Positions 21,803-32,289 of a stretch of 64,000 bases of DNA are shown here, piece by piece. The notes below the pieces were generated by a model, which worked only from the letters and a program-made list of their open reading frames with translations, was not told where the DNA came from and searched no databases. The stretch is from the NCBI RefSeq assembly GCF_016239305.1, contig NZ_JAEHOQ010000012.1:54438-118437 (forward strand), in the 5' to 3' direction. Position numbers and translations under genes: made by a program. Numbering within the stretch: the first letter of the stretch is position 1; each line of letters begins with the position of its first letter. Source of the DNA: Proteus vulgaris. Lineage in GTDB: Bacteria; Pseudomonadota; Gammaproteobacteria; Enterobacterales; Enterobacteriaceae.

Positions 21803-21816
21803 GGGGTGATTGAACC

Positions 21817-22359
21817 ATGACTTTAAAAGAGTTATTGACTGGTTTCGGCACCCAGGTACGAAGCATTTGGATGATTGGCTTACACGCCTTCGCCAAACGC
21901 GAAACACAGATGTACCCGGAAGAACCTGTCAATGTTGCACCACGCTACCGTGGACGTATTGTATTGACGCGTGATCCCGATGGTGAAGAGCGCTGTGTTG
22001 CTTGTAACTTGTGTGCAGCAGTTTGTCCAGTGGGCTGTATTTCATTACAGAAAGCAGAACATGAAGATGGTCGTTGGTATCCGGAATTTTTCCGTATCAA
22101 CTTTTCTCGCTGTATTTTCTGCGGTTTATGTGAAGAAGCTTGCCCAACAACAGCGTTACAATTAACGCCTGATTTTGAAATGGGTGAGTTTAAGCGTCAG
22201 GATCTGGTTTATGAAAAAGACGATCTGTTGATTTCTGGGCCCGGCAAATATCCTGAATATAACTTTTACCGTAAAACAGGTATGGCGATTAATGGCAAAG
22301 ATAAAGGTGAAGCAGATGATGAAGCTAAACCTATCGATGTCAAAAGCCTGTTACCGTAA
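21817..22359 (+). CDS. nuoI: NADH-quinone oxidoreductase subunit I
   Basis: Ferredoxin-type subunit with two 4Fe-4S clusters (N6a, N6b) linking NuoG to N2. 180 residues, as in E. coli. Two CxxCxxCxxxCP motifs are visible: [12 protein letters not shown] near residue 60 and [12 protein letters not shown] near 99. Confidence 0.97.
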   Translation: MTLKELLTGFGTQVRSIWMIGLHAFAKRETQMYPEEPVNVAPRYRGRIVLTRDPDGEERCVACNLCAAVCPVGCISLQKAEHEDGRWYPEFFRINFSRCIFCGLCEEACPTTALQLTPDFEMGEFKRQDLVYEKDDLLISGPGKYPEYNFYRKTGMAINGKDKGEADDEAKPIDVKSLLP

Positions 22360-22371
22360 GGAGCGATATTC

Positions 22372-22905
22372 ATGGAATTTGCATTTTACATCGCGGGGCT
22401 GATTGCCATCCTTGCAACATTGAGAGTTATCACTCATACCAATCCAGTACACGCATTGTTGTACTTAGTGATTTCATTGATTGCACTCTCTGTGGTTTTC
22501 TTCTCGCTGGGCGCCTATTTTGCAGGTGCATTAGAAATCATCGTTTACGCTGGCGCCATTATGGTGTTGTTCGTTTTCGTGGTGATGATGCTCAACTTAG
22601 GTAAATCTGTCGTTGATCAAGAGAAAAAGTGGCTACAGCCGAAGTTTTGGATTGGGCCAGCACTTTTATCTCTGATGCTATTAGTCGTGCTTATTTATGC
22701 CATTAGTAGTGTCACTCACGGTGAAATTACTGGAGAAATAATTGGCGCGAAAGAGGTCGGTATTAGCTTGTTTGGGCCTTATATTCTGGCTGTTGAGTTA
22801 GCATCTGTTCTCTTATTATCAGGGTTAATCGTTGCTTATCACATTGGTCGTGATCAGAGCCATGACGATCTCGTCGAAAACGAAAACGCAGGGGAGCAAA
22901 AATGA
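22372..22905 (+). CDS. nuoJ: NADH-quinone oxidoreductase subunit J
   Basis: Five-helix membrane-arm subunit of 177 residues (E. coli 184). The pi-bulge helix region [23 protein letters not shown], which takes part in coupling, is present. It overlaps nuoK by four bases (ATGA). Confidence 0.95.
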   Translation: MEFAFYIAGLIAILATLRVITHTNPVHALLYLVISLIALSVVFFSLGAYFAGALEIIVYAGAIMVLFVFVVMMLNLGKSVVDQEKKWLQPKFWIGPALLSLMLLVVLIYAISSVTHGEITGEIIGAKEVGISLFGPYILAVELASVLLLSGLIVAYHIGRDQSHDDLVENENAGEQK

Positions 22906-23204
22906 TACCTCTTCAACATGGTTTGATCTTGGCTGCGGTACTGTTCGTGTTAGGTTTTACCTGCTTAGTACTTCGCCGCAACCTGTTGTTTATGTTGATC
23001 GGACTAGAAATTATGATTAATGCGGCTGCACTGGCATTTGTTGTCGGTGGTAGCTTTTGGGGTCAAACCGATGGTCAGATAATGTATATTCTGGCTATTA
23101 GCTTGGCGGCGGCAGAGGCAAGTATTGGTCTGGCATTGTTGTTACAGCTTCATAGACATCGCCAAAACATCAATATTGATACAGTCAGTGAGATGCGCGG
23201 ATGA
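22902..23204 (+). CDS. nuoK: NADH-quinone oxidoreductase subunit K
   Basis: MrpC-like proton-path subunit of exactly 100 residues with three helices. The two membrane glutamates lie in [13 protein letters not shown] (near residue 36) and [11 protein letters not shown] (near residue 72). It overlaps both nuoJ and nuoL by four bases. Confidence 0.97.
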   Translation: MIPLQHGLILAAVLFVLGFTCLVLRRNLLFMLIGLEIMINAAALAFVVGGSFWGQTDGQIMYILAISLAAAEASIGLALLLQLHRHRQNINIDTVSEMRG

Positions 23205-25036
23205 ATATACTCTATTTAACCATTCTGCTACCACTGCTGGGATTTTTACTGCTCGCTTTCTCGCGTGGTCGTTGGTCTGAAAACGTATCAGCATGGATTG
23301 GTACAGGTTCGGTTGGCTTATCAGCTTTAGTTGCACTTTGGGCTGGTATGGATTTCTTTGCCAATGGGCAAGAAACTCATGTTCTGATTTTATGGAACTG
23401 GATGTCAGCAGGGAATTTTAATATTCCATTCACACTGGTTCTTGATGGTCTTTCGTTAACCATGCTGGGTGTTATTACCGGTGTTGGCTTTCTTATTCAT
23501 ATGTATGCATCGTGGTATATGCGTGGCGAAGAAGGGTATTCTCGCTTCTTTGCTTATACCAACTTATTTATCGCAAGTATGGTTGTTTTAGTACTGGCTG
23601 ATAACATGATGCTGATGTATATGGGTTGGGAAGGGGTTGGTCTATGTAGCTACCTGTTAATTGGTTTCTATTATAGCAATCCTGCTAATGGCGCTGCGGC
23701 GATGAAAGCGTTTATCGTAACGCGTATCGGTGATGTGTTCTTAGCTATCGGTATGTTTATCCTGTTTGACCAATTAGGTACATTGAGCTTCCGTGAAATG
23801 GCCGTATTGGCTCCTGAACAATTAGCAGTAGGTTCAAGTGTCATTAACTGGGCAATGTTAATGGTATTAGGCGGTGCCGTAGGTAAATCAGCACAGCTTC
23901 CATTACAAACTTGGTTAGCCGATGCAATGGCAGGCCCAACACCTGTATCTGCATTAATTCACGCCGCAACCATGGTCACGGCAGGTGTGTACTTAGTGGC
24001 TCGTAGCAATACGCTATTCTTAATGGCACCAGAAGTACTGGAATTAGTCGGTATTATCGGCGCTGTTACATTAGTGTTAGCGGGTTTTGCGGCATTAGTA
24101 CAAACGGATATCAAACGTATTCTTGCTTATTCAACCATGAGCCAAATTGGTTATATGTTCTTGGCTTTAGGCGCTCAAGCATGGGATGCGGCAATTTTCC
24201 ACTTAATGACCCACGCTTTCTTTAAAGCATTACTGTTCTTATCCGCAGGTTCGGTAATTGTAGCCTGCCACCACGAACAGAATATCTTTAAGATGGGCGG
24301 GTTACGTAAGAAGATCCCATTTGTTTATGCATGTTTCTTAATTGGTGGTGGCGCATTAGCGGCATTACCACTGTTAACAGCAGGGTTCTTCAGTAAAGAT
24401 GAAATCTTATGGGGTGCGTACTCAAATGGGCATTTTAACTTAATGCTAGCAGGGTTAGTTGGTGCGTTATTTACGTCACTTTATACCTTCCGTTTGATTT
24501 TCATCGTATTCCATGGTGAAACCAAAACCGAAGCACACCAAGTTAAAGGTTTTACACATACTTTCCCATTAGCGATATTAGCACTGTTATCAACGTTTAT
24601 CGGTGCGTTAATTACTCAACCATTAGGTGCTGTATTCCCTGAAGGAAACATATCTCATGATGGTAAGTATGTGTTAGAAATACTTTCTGGTGTGGTAGCG
24701 ATTGTAGGCGTTGCCATTGCAGCGTGGTTATACCTGAAACAGCGTCAATGTGTTGCTAAGGTTGCCAATACTCGTACAGGTCGTTTCTTCTCAACATGGT
24801 GGTTCCATGCTTGGGGATTTGATGCGCTGTATGAAGTGCTGTTTGTCAAACCTTATAAAGGGGCGGCGTGGCTTATCCAAAATGATCCTGTTAACCAATT
24901 CTTTAATTTATTCGGATGCTTGCTTAAAGGCACCAATAAAGGATTAAGTTTCAGTGAAAATGGATTAGCACGTTGGTATGCGGCTTCTCTCGGTTTAGGT
25001 GCAGTGCTGGTTATCGCTCTGCTGCTTCTGGTTTAA
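23201..25036 (+). CDS. nuoL: NADH-quinone oxidoreductase subunit L
   Basis: Distal antiporter-like proton pump of 611 residues with the long lateral helix at the C-terminus. Conserved [18 protein letters not shown] (functional Glu near 144), the Lys helix [20 protein letters not shown], and [15 protein letters not shown] are seen. The start overlaps the nuoK stop. Confidence 0.97.
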   Translation: MNILYLTILLPLLGFLLLAFSRGRWSENVSAWIGTGSVGLSALVALWAGMDFFANGQETHVLILWNWMSAGNFNIPFTLVLDGLSLTMLGVITGVGFLIHMYASWYMRGEEGYSRFFAYTNLFIASMVVLVLADNMMLMYMGWEGVGLCSYLLIGFYYSNPANGAAAMKAFIVTRIGDVFLAIGMFILFDQLGTLSFREMAVLAPEQLAVGSSVINWAMLMVLGGAVGKSAQLPLQTWLADAMAGPTPVSALIHAATMVTAGVYLVARSNTLFLMAPEVLELVGIIGAVTLVLAGFAALVQTDIKRILAYSTMSQIGYMFLALGAQAWDAAIFHLMTHAFFKALLFLSAGSVIVACHHEQNIFKMGGLRKKIPFVYACFLIGGGALAALPLLTAGFFSKDEILWGAYSNGHFNLMLAGLVGALFTSLYTFRLIFIVFHGETKTEAHQVKGFTHTFPLAILALLSTFIGALITQPLGAVFPEGNISHDGKYVLEILSGVVAIVGVAIAAWLYLKQRQCVAKVANTRTGRFFSTWWFHAWGFDALYEVLFVKPYKGAAWLIQNDPVNQFFNLFGCLLKGTNKGLSFSENGLARWYAASLGLGAVLVIALLLLV

Positions 25037-25055
25037 TTAAGGGACACATTGCGCC

Positions 25056-26585
25056 ATGTTATTACCCTGGCTAATACTTATTCCCTTCATCGGTGGCCTG
25101 CTAAGTTGGCAGGCTGAACGAATCGGCTCGCAAGTTCCTCGCTGGGTTGCGTTGCTGACGATGGGATTAACACTCGTTATTTCTGTGCAACTATGGTTGC
25201 AAGGCGATTATCAACTACTCAGTGCTGATGGAGCGCCACGCTGGACAGAGTATTTCTTTGTGCCGTGGATCCCTGCGTTAGGGATCAATATCCAGTTCGC
25301 ACTCGATGGTATGTCATTGCTGATGGCTGTTTTAACCGCAATTTTAGGTATTTTAGCGGTGCTCTCTTCGTGGAGTGAAAACCAGCCATCACAAGGTGCT
25401 TTCCATTTTAACCTGCTGTGGATCTTAGCAGGTGTAATGGGGGTATTTTTAGCAACAGACCTGTTCTTATTCTTCTTCTTTTGGGAAATGATGTTGATCC
25501 CAATGTATTTCCTGATTTCTTTATGGGGACACAAAGGAAGTAGCGATAAAGCACACGTCAGTGCAGCAACGAAATTCTTTATCTATACACAGGCAAGTGG
25601 CCTGTTAATGTTGCTGGCCATTATCGGTTTAGCGGTCGCTTTCTACCGTGAAACAGGTATTTGGACGTTTAGCTATGACACCTTATTACAAGCACACACT
25701 GTATTAGGTACTGAGCTGCAATTTATCCTGATGCTAGGTTTCTTCGCTGCGTTTGCGGTGAAAATGCCAATCGTTCCTGTTCACGGCTGGTTAGCCGATG
25801 CACACGCGGAAGCACCAACGGCGGGTTCCGTTGACCTATCCGGTATTTTGCTAAAAACAGCAGCTTACGGTTTATTGCGTTTTAACTTACCACTGTTCCC
25901 AGAAGCATCAGCGTTGCTTGCTCCTGTGGCAATGTGGTTAGGTTTAATTACCGTGTTTTATGCAGCACTACTGGCATTTCGTCAGACAGATATTAAACGT
26001 CTTGCGGCTTACAGTAGTATTTCTCATATGGGCTTTATCGTGATTGCGATTTATGCCGGGTCTGTATTGGCTTACCAAGGTGCTATCATTCAGATGATCA
26101 CTAACGGCTTGTCAGCTGCAGGTCTATTTATCATGTGTGGCATGCTGTATGAGCGTTTAGGTACGCGTGATATGAATCAAATGGGTGGATTGTGGAAAAG
26201 CATCCGTTTCTTACCTGCGTTTTCACTGTTCTTTGCGGTTGCCTCTTTAGGTATGCCAGGAACAGGTAACTTCGTCGGTGAGTTTATGATCCTGTTTGGT
26301 ACTTATGGCAACTTTAAGCTGATCACGATTATTTCGGTCTTTGGTTTAGTCTTTGCATCCGTTTACGCACTATGGATGATGCAACAGGCTTACTACGGTT
26401 CACCGAAAACAGCTGAAAGAACCTATAAAGGGCTGGATCTGAGAGAATTCTTTATCCTGATCACCTTGGTGGTTTTACTGGTTATTCTGGGTTTCTTCCC
26501 ACAACCTGTATTAGACACCTCAGCATCAGCGATGGAAAATCTCCAGACTTGGTATTCCGCTTCTATTTCAACAGTAAGGCCGTAA
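25056..26585 (+). CDS. nuoM: NADH-quinone oxidoreductase subunit M
   Basis: Antiporter-like proton pump of 509 residues, the E. coli length. FFFWEMMLIPMYFLI (membrane Glu near 144), AVKMPIVPVHGWLADAHAEAPT (Lys near 234) and AYSSISHMGFI are characteristic. Nineteen bases separate it from nuoL. Confidence 0.97.
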   Translation: MLLPWLILIPFIGGLLSWQAERIGSQVPRWVALLTMGLTLVISVQLWLQGDYQLLSADGAPRWTEYFFVPWIPALGINIQFALDGMSLLMAVLTAILGILAVLSSWSENQPSQGAFHFNLLWILAGVMGVFLATDLFLFFFFWEMMLIPMYFLISLWGHKGSSDKAHVSAATKFFIYTQASGLLMLLAIIGLAVAFYRETGIWTFSYDTLLQAHTVLGTELQFILMLGFFAAFAVKMPIVPVHGWLADAHAEAPTAGSVDLSGILLKTAAYGLLRFNLPLFPEASALLAPVAMWLGLITVFYAALLAFRQTDIKRLAAYSSISHMGFIVIAIYAGSVLAYQGAIIQMITNGLSAAGLFIMCGMLYERLGTRDMNQMGGLWKSIRFLPAFSLFFAVASLGMPGTGNFVGEFMILFGTYGNFKLITIISVFGLVFASVYALWMMQQAYYGSPKTAERTYKGLDLREFFILITLVVLLVILGFFPQPVLDTSASAMENLQTWYSASISTVRP

Positions 26586-26591
26586 TTCGCC

Positions 26592-28061
26592 ATGACAATA
26601 ACTCCTGAACAATTGATCGCAATGCTACCGCTATTAATCGTCGGATTGACGGTGGTGGTTGTGATGCTGTCCATTGCGTGGCGACGCGATCATTTCACCA
26701 TTGCCACTTTGACAGCAACGGGTTTCATTATTGCGTTAGGATCACTCTATTACGTTAATGCATTAGGCGTCGTTGATGTGACCACGCTTTACCATGTTGA
26801 TGGATACTCTAGCTTCTTTACTGCGCTAGTTATTCTTTCTGGTATTGGTACTATCGCTTTTGCTTATCCTTGGTTAGAAGGTTATCAAGATAACAAAGAA
26901 GAGTTTTACTTGCTGATTGCGATTGCCGTAGTGGGGGGGATTTTACTCTCATCTGCTCATCATTTCGCATCGATGTTTATTGGTATTGAATTGCTGACAT
27001 TGCCACTGTTTGGTCTTATCGGTTATGCATTCCAACAACGTCCATCACTGGAAGCGGGTATTAAATATATGCTGCTTTCAGCAGCTGCGTCTTCTTTCTT
27101 ACTGTTTGGTATGGCACTGCTCTATGCAGAAGCAGGAAACCTTTCCTTTACTGCCATGGGACAAAGTTTAAGTGATAGCAATATCCATAAACCATTAGTG
27201 CTTGCAGGGTTAGGCATGATGTTGGTGGGAATTGGATTTAAATTATCTCTATTCCCATTCCAATTATGGACACCTGATGTTTACCAAGGTGCGCCAGCAC
27301 CAACAGGGGCATTCTTAGCCACTGCAAGTAAGATTGGTATTTTTGCAGTTGTGATGCGTTTATTCCTTGAAGCGCCTGCAGCAGATAGTGAAACCTTACG
27401 AATGATCTTAGGTTTCATGGCAATTGCCTCTATTCTGTTTGGTAACATTATGGCGTTAACGCAAAAGAGTGTGAAACGCTTACTAGGTTACTCTTCAGTA
27501 TCACATCTTGGTTATCTGCTAGTGGCATTAATTGTATTGCAATACAGTCCTGTACTGGCGCAAGAAACGGCTGAAATCTATTTAGCGGGTTACTTGTTTG
27601 CAAGCTTAGGTGCATTCGGTGCAATCGCGGTAGCTTCAAGTCCTTATCGTGAAAGTGAAATGGATTCACTTGAGGATTACCGTGGATTATTCTGGCGTCG
27701 TCCGGTTGTTGCTGTGGTTATGTCTCTGATGATGTTATCACTGGCTGGTGTACCAATTACCTTAGGGTTCATTGGTAAACTATATGTGATTATTGCAGGT
27801 ATTAACTCAAGCTTATGGTGGTTAACCGGTATGGTCGTGTTAGGTAGTGCGATTGGTTTATTCTACTATCTACGTGCTGCCGCGATTGTCTTCTTACGTA
27901 AACCAGACAATGACAATACGCCTGCGATTGCAACAACATCACAAAATATGGCGACATTTGTTGCGTTAATTTGTGCAATTGTTGTGATTGTATTTGGTGT
28001 ATGGCCACAACCATTAATCGAATTGACGAACTTTGCGATTATTGCACCTGCTGTAAATTAA
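26592..28061 (+). CDS. nuoN: NADH-quinone oxidoreductase subunit N
   Basis: Third antiporter-like proton pump, 489 residues (E. coli 485). Typical segments are [42 protein letters not shown] and [17 protein letters not shown]. Last gene of the operon, followed by a strong terminator. Confidence 0.96.
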   Translation: MTITPEQLIAMLPLLIVGLTVVVVMLSIAWRRDHFTIATLTATGFIIALGSLYYVNALGVVDVTTLYHVDGYSSFFTALVILSGIGTIAFAYPWLEGYQDNKEEFYLLIAIAVVGGILLSSAHHFASMFIGIELLTLPLFGLIGYAFQQRPSLEAGIKYMLLSAAASSFLLFGMALLYAEAGNLSFTAMGQSLSDSNIHKPLVLAGLGMMLVGIGFKLSLFPFQLWTPDVYQGAPAPTGAFLATASKIGIFAVVMRLFLEAPAADSETLRMILGFMAIASILFGNIMALTQKSVKRLLGYSSVSHLGYLLVALIVLQYSPVLAQETAEIYLAGYLFASLGAFGAIAVASSPYRESEMDSLEDYRGLFWRRPVVAVVMSLMMLSLAGVPITLGFIGKLYVIIAGINSSLWWLTGMVVLGSAIGLFYYLRAAAIVFLRKPDNDNTPAIATTSQNMATFVALICAIVVIVFGVWPQPLIELTNFAIIAPAVN

Positions 28062-28090
28062 TTGTAATAGCAATAAACCAAAATAATAAA

Positions 28091-28118
28091 ACGGCTCTTT
28101 TTATAGAGCCGTTTTTTA
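28091..28118. terminator. Bidirectional terminator between nuoN and xaxB
   Basis: A perfect 8-bp stem (28091-28098 with 28105-28112) with an A-run before and a T-run after. It ends the nuo transcript and, read from the minus strand, the toxin operon. Confidence 0.88.
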
Positions 28119-28122
28119 TGGA

Positions 28123-29169
28123 TTAATTCTCTGTATATTTTATTTGTTCTTTATTACCATAATATAAAGTAAAATCATCTAAGAATAGAAAAAGGGGAGG
28201 GAGAATTTTTTCCGTTAATAACATATTATTTTTTAAATTTGTAAATTGTGAATTTATCTCTTGCCAAGACTCATTTAACAGTCCTAATTGTTCAATAAAT
28301 ACTCTTAAAAAAGGATCAATATCAATTAACTTATAGTAATGCTTTAATGTAAATAAAGCATTTTGCTTCTCATTTTTTAATTGACTAAGTTGTTTTATTT
28401 TTGAAAGAAAGAGCGTTGTGAGTTGATGACGAGTTTCAACAATTTTAGTATATGAGAAGCCATGGCTTAATGTGGAAAATAATCTATTAAGTATTTCTAT
28501 TAAAGAAGATAAAATATTTTTTTCATTATTTTCAATATTAAGTGCTTCAATTTCTGCTTTTAAAGGAATAGAGCCATTAAAAAGATCAAAAAAACTCTGC
28601 TTATTTAAAATATCTTCACTTTGGCGTATGATATTGAGTTCTTGTTTTGTCTTTTCAGTTTCATGTTCTAATGTTGAAATATGAGTTGTTAGTGTATCGA
28701 TAAAGTTTTCTTTATCAATAATAAAAGGTATGATTCTATCACTAACAAACTGTGTTTTGAGTTGGTTAATTTCTGATGAAAGAAATAAACAATGTTCATC
28801 AATGATTTTTTTAGTTTCATTAACTTCATTTAGAAATATATCTAATATCTCTTTTTTTTCCTCTTCTAATTTTGTTTTTAATTCGATGCTAAGTGAATCT
28901 TTTTTTATTTCATTATCAATTTCATTAACTACTTTAAATGTATCATTAAGTAGTTTCTGCCTTAGTCTGGTTTTTAAAATAAGTGAGAAATAGATAATAT
29001 TTTCAATATTTTTATTATTCCTTTCTATAAATAAAGTTAATTCATTATTAAAGTCATTATTCATATAACACTTGTTATTACTTAAGTAAAGAATGTTTCT
29101 ATAAGCATGAAATAATTTTGTATGTTCAAATAGTATTTCATATGCTACCTGTTTTTCACTATTATTCAT
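28123..29169 (-). CDS. xaxB: Alpha-xenorhabdolysin-type binary cytolysin, subunit B
   Basis: A 348-residue, almost entirely helical and charged protein with long coiled-coil-like heptads (about 95-185 and 215-290). It has no signal peptide and no cysteine-rich part. Length and pairing match XaxB (about 350) of Xenorhabdus, YaxB of Yersinia and PaxB of Photorhabdus. In that family A and B subunits assemble into a ring that forms the membrane pore of ClyA-like alpha-pore-forming toxins. Start ATG 29169 lies 15 bases after the A gene, so the two are one operon. The gene is markedly more AT-rich than nuo and men on either side, suggesting horizontal gain. Identification is by architecture and context; fold-level search would settle it. 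Confidence 0.78.
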   Translation of the reverse strand: MNNSEKQVAYEILFEHTKLFHAYRNILYLSNNKCYMNNDFNNELTLFIERNNKNIENIIYFSLILKTRLRQKLLNDTFKVVNEIDNEIKKDSLSIELKTKLEEEKKEILDIFLNEVNETKKIIDEHCLFLSSEINQLKTQFVSDRIIPFIIDKENFIDTLTTHISTLEHETEKTKQELNIIRQSEDILNKQSFFDLFNGSIPLKAEIEALNIENNEKNILSSLIEILNRLFSTLSHGFSYTKIVETRHQLTTLFLSKIKQLSQLKNEKQNALFTLKHYYKLIDIDPFLRVFIEQLGLLNESWQEINSQFTNLKNNMLLTEKILPPLFLFLDDFTLYYGNKEQIKYTEN

Positions 29170-29184
29170 AACAATTTCCTTTTG

Positions 29185-30396
29185 TTAATTTGATGAGTAA
29201 AAAGAAGAGAGGGCGTTATCAAAAGAAATAAAAATCTCTTTCGAATATCCAATAACCATATACCAAGGTGAAATAATTTTTTCTAAATAGATACTAAACT
29301 TAATGAGCTCTAATGCATTGTTTATTTTATTGAAGTTACTTATTGAAGCATCTATCTCTGTTATTATGGCTTGCCAGACATATTCAATATGTTCAAGCGC
29401 TATATATGTATCTTCGATGAGTTGTTCAACCTCATCCAATTCAATATAAAGAGTATTTAAATGGAGAGATAGGTTAGTATAGATATCTATCTTCTTATTA
29501 AGGTTTTTTACTTTTTCTATTGATTCATTTCGTTTTTTACGTACTTTTTCAGCTTTAGCACCAAAGATCCCTCCTGTAATAACAACGCCAATAATACCTG
29601 CTGCAAGTCCTGTAAAAGCAAGACCAACATAATTTTTATATTCCTCTTTTAATATTTTAATATCTTCAACCAGTAAATTTCGTTCATCAGTGAGAGACAT
29701 ATTATTACTATTGTAGAATTCATTAATGAGCTTCTTTTTATTAATTACTTCATGATAAATAGATTGATATTGTATATTTCTACTATCTTTTCCACCCATT
29801 ATTTTACTTCTAAAGGTCGATAAAAGGTCTTTTATCTTAAGGGTTTTATCTCGTTCAGTTTCGATATCTTGCTTCATACTTTCTAATATATGAATAAGTT
29901 GAGTCGAAATTTGTTTATCCTGATCAGTATATTTAATATTAGCCAACTCTTGTTCGGAAAGATCATTGATAGTAGTTGAGATTTTTGTTAATAAAGGCAT
30001 TTGACTAATAAATGAAATGATACTTTCACCCGTAGATGTTATTTCCCTGCCAATAATTTCTAAATCAATAGCTTGTTGTTTTATTGCATATTCAATTTTA
30101 TTCCATTCAAAAGCATGCTCTCGGATCCGAACAAAAAGCGATAAAATATTATCAGAGGAGAGTTGTTGTATGTTTATTTCAGTGTAACCAATAAAATTGA
30201 TAACATCCTCTAATTTGTAAGGGAGTGAAAGTGCTTTGTTAATATAAGATTTTATCTTAATTAAATCATGAGAAGTAACAATACCTGGTAATCGACCATT
30301 TTCGTTATCTATACCTAGTATTAAACCGAGTGCAACTTTAGGAATATCGGGCGCTTCGATAATTTTATCTATATGTTCATAGGTGGTTGTATCCAT
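29185..30396 (-). CDS. xaxA: Alpha-xenorhabdolysin-type binary cytolysin, subunit A
   Basis: A 403-residue helical protein, close to XaxA (about 408). Residues 256-281 form one glycine-rich hydrophobic stretch (GLAAGIIGVVITGGIFGA) flanked by long amphipathic helices and followed by a Lys/Arg-rich turn (KAEKVRKKRN). This is the membrane-inserting hairpin seen in A subunits of XaxAB/YaxAB. No Sec signal is seen, so release would be by lysis or an unknown route, as for relatives. It is first in the operon. The 230-base gap to menF should contain its promoter. Other ClyA-type toxins (HblB/NheA-like) share the fold, but the neighbouring B gene and the lengths favour Xax. Confidence 0.82.
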   Translation of the reverse strand: MDTTTYEHIDKIIEAPDIPKVALGLILGIDNENGRLPGIVTSHDLIKIKSYINKALSLPYKLEDVINFIGYTEINIQQLSSDNILSLFVRIREHAFEWNKIEYAIKQQAIDLEIIGREITSTGESIISFISQMPLLTKISTTINDLSEQELANIKYTDQDKQISTQLIHILESMKQDIETERDKTLKIKDLLSTFRSKIMGGKDSRNIQYQSIYHEVINKKKLINEFYNSNNMSLTDERNLLVEDIKILKEEYKNYVGLAFTGLAAGIIGVVITGGIFGAKAEKVRKKRNESIEKVKNLNKKIDIYTNLSLHLNTLYIELDEVEQLIEDTYIALEHIEYVWQAIITEIDASISNFNKINNALELIKFSIYLEKIISPWYMVIGYSKEIFISFDNALSSFYSSN

Positions 30397-30625
30397 ATAA
30401 CCTCTCTTATGTATAATGATTTTTTATCTATACAGCATGTTCTTAGAATGATTTGTATACTATTTTGAATTTACAGATTAACGCTTCTACTTTGTAACAT
30501 GAAAAATACAAAACTTTGATAAATGACAAAGGTTATAATTAATCAGCTCTTTGATAATTCTTATAGAGACGTATAATCTCCCTTTTAATTAGTTGTGGGT
30601 ATTTGGAGTGGAAAAGGTTAATCCT

Positions 30626-31939
30626 GTGTTTTCGACACTGTACGAAAAAGTTAAAAAAATAAATCTGACAGCACAAGGTAATCTTTTACACTTGAAAGTC
30701 GCCTTGCCATCAGAGGTCTCATTTTCATTGCTCTCATGGCTTGCTGCTCAGGTATATTATCCGCAATTTTATTGGCAGCACCGTGATGAGCATGAAGAAG
30801 TGGCTGCGTGTGGGCAACTATGTTGCTTCAATCATATACAGGATGCTCGCCAATTCTTAGCCACGCATCAGTCTGATATAAATATTGATGATGTGCGTAT
30901 TTGGGGTTTAAACGCATGGGATACCATTATTCCTGGCCGTATAGATGATATAAACGGAGATGATGCTTATCTTTTTTTACCTAGAATTGAAATTAGGCGC
31001 TACCAGCAACAGCTTTCTGTTCATTTAAATCTACTTGATGACGCTGATAAAAAAGATACCTTAGGTTTTCTGCAAACATTAAATCAGTCGCTAGACATTG
31101 AGCCTCTCTCTGTTTCTGTGACTCAAGTTAATCACTCTTTAACGCAAGAACAGTGGACTCATTATCTTAATATTGCATTAGATGAAATCAACCAAGGTTT
31201 ATTTGAAAAAGTAGTACCAGCAAGGGCTACGTGCTTAACATTGGATAATCCACTTAAAGCCATTCAATTTATGAAAGCAAGTCGTGATGTCAATCATCAT
31301 TGCTATCATTATATGCTGGCATTTTCACCTTCAGATGCTTTTATGGGATCAACACCTGAGAGATTATATAAACGTGATGAGTTGATGCTATATACCGAAG
31401 CGCTAGCGGGAACCGTAGCGAGTTCGGATAATGATCAACAAGCGACAGCATTTGCAGATTGGCTGATGAATGACAAAAAAAATCAGCATGAAAATTTGGT
31501 CGTCGTTGATGATATTTGTCAACGATTACAAGGTGTTGTTGACGGAATTGATGTATCGTCAGCAGATGTTATCCGCTTACGTAAAGTACAGCATCTTCGT
31601 CGTTATATTCATGGAAAATTAATTAATTCAGATGATATTGATTGTTTAAAACGATTGCAACCCACTGCCGCGGTGTGTGGATTACCAAGAAGTGTTGCGC
31701 GCGCTTTTATTCGTAAGCATGAGCCTTTTGAGCGACGTTGGTATGCAGGTTCTGCTGGTTATTTATCGCTTCCTCATGCGGAATTTGCAGTAAGCTTGCG
31801 TTGTGGTGAGTTGCACGATGATACCTTGACGCTGTATGCCGGTGCAGGGGTTGTGGCAGGCTCTGAACCACAGCAAGAGTGGGCAGAAATTGAAAATAAA
31901 GCGGCGGGTTTACGAACGTTGTTGGAAAAAGAGAGTTAA
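30626..31939 (+). CDS. menF: Isochorismate synthase MenF
   Basis: Converts chorismate to isochorismate, the first step of menaquinone synthesis. The C-terminal chorismate-binding domain shows PARATCLTLDNP, GSTPERLYKRDELMLYTEALAGT, RLRKVQHLRRYIHG, LQPTAAVCGLPR and WYAGSAGYLSL, with AGAGVVAGSEPQQEWAEIENKAAG near the end. Starts: TTG 30593, GTG 30608 and GTG 30626 are in frame. GTG 30626 is preferred because AAAGG ends eight bases before it; this gives about 437 residues (E. coli 431). It is separated from menD by 350 bases. Confidence 0.92.
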   Translation: MFSTLYEKVKKINLTAQGNLLHLKVALPSEVSFSLLSWLAAQVYYPQFYWQHRDEHEEVAACGQLCCFNHIQDARQFLATHQSDINIDDVRIWGLNAWDTIIPGRIDDINGDDAYLFLPRIEIRRYQQQLSVHLNLLDDADKKDTLGFLQTLNQSLDIEPLSVSVTQVNHSLTQEQWTHYLNIALDEINQGLFEKVVPARATCLTLDNPLKAIQFMKASRDVNHHCYHYMLAFSPSDAFMGSTPERLYKRDELMLYTEALAGTVASSDNDQQATAFADWLMNDKKNQHENLVVVDDICQRLQGVVDGIDVSSADVIRLRKVQHLRRYIHGKLINSDDIDCLKRLQPTAAVCGLPRSVARAFIRKHEPFERRWYAGSAGYLSLPHAEFAVSLRCGELHDDTLTLYAGAGVVAGSEPQQEWAEIENKAAGLRTLLEKES

Positions 31940-32289
31940 TTTTCTACAGAAAACCTGAGTTTGAATAAATAGTATCAGCAATAATAATCATAATTTGATA
32001 GGTGTTTTTTAAAGTCAGCTATTTAGTGCTACTCTTCAAATAACCATTGCCAGTTGTTAACTAATTGATGCTATTCTTTCCGCTGTAGCGTTATTTATTC
32101 TTATTCTTAACGATAAAAAAGAGCGCTTTGAAAGTAAGGCGGATAATTCGCCTAAATAATGCACTCTTTGAGTGTTTTCTTTAACGATTTATTTAACGAA
32201 AACTTCTGTTCATTGAACTAGGCTAAGGAAAAGTATTTAGGAACAGATATTATAATAGCAATTGCAGGTTTTCGTTGTTGGGATGATCA
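31940..32289 (+). promoter_or_regulatory. menF-menD intergenic region
   Basis: 350 bases without a gene. Small hairpins are visible (GGCG...CGCC near 32139-32153, and CACTC-TTT-GAGTG near 32162-32174 followed by T-rich sequence), which could attenuate or end the menF transcript. The region must also hold a menD promoter if menDHBCE is transcribed separately. No regulator site is recognised. Confidence 0.4.
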
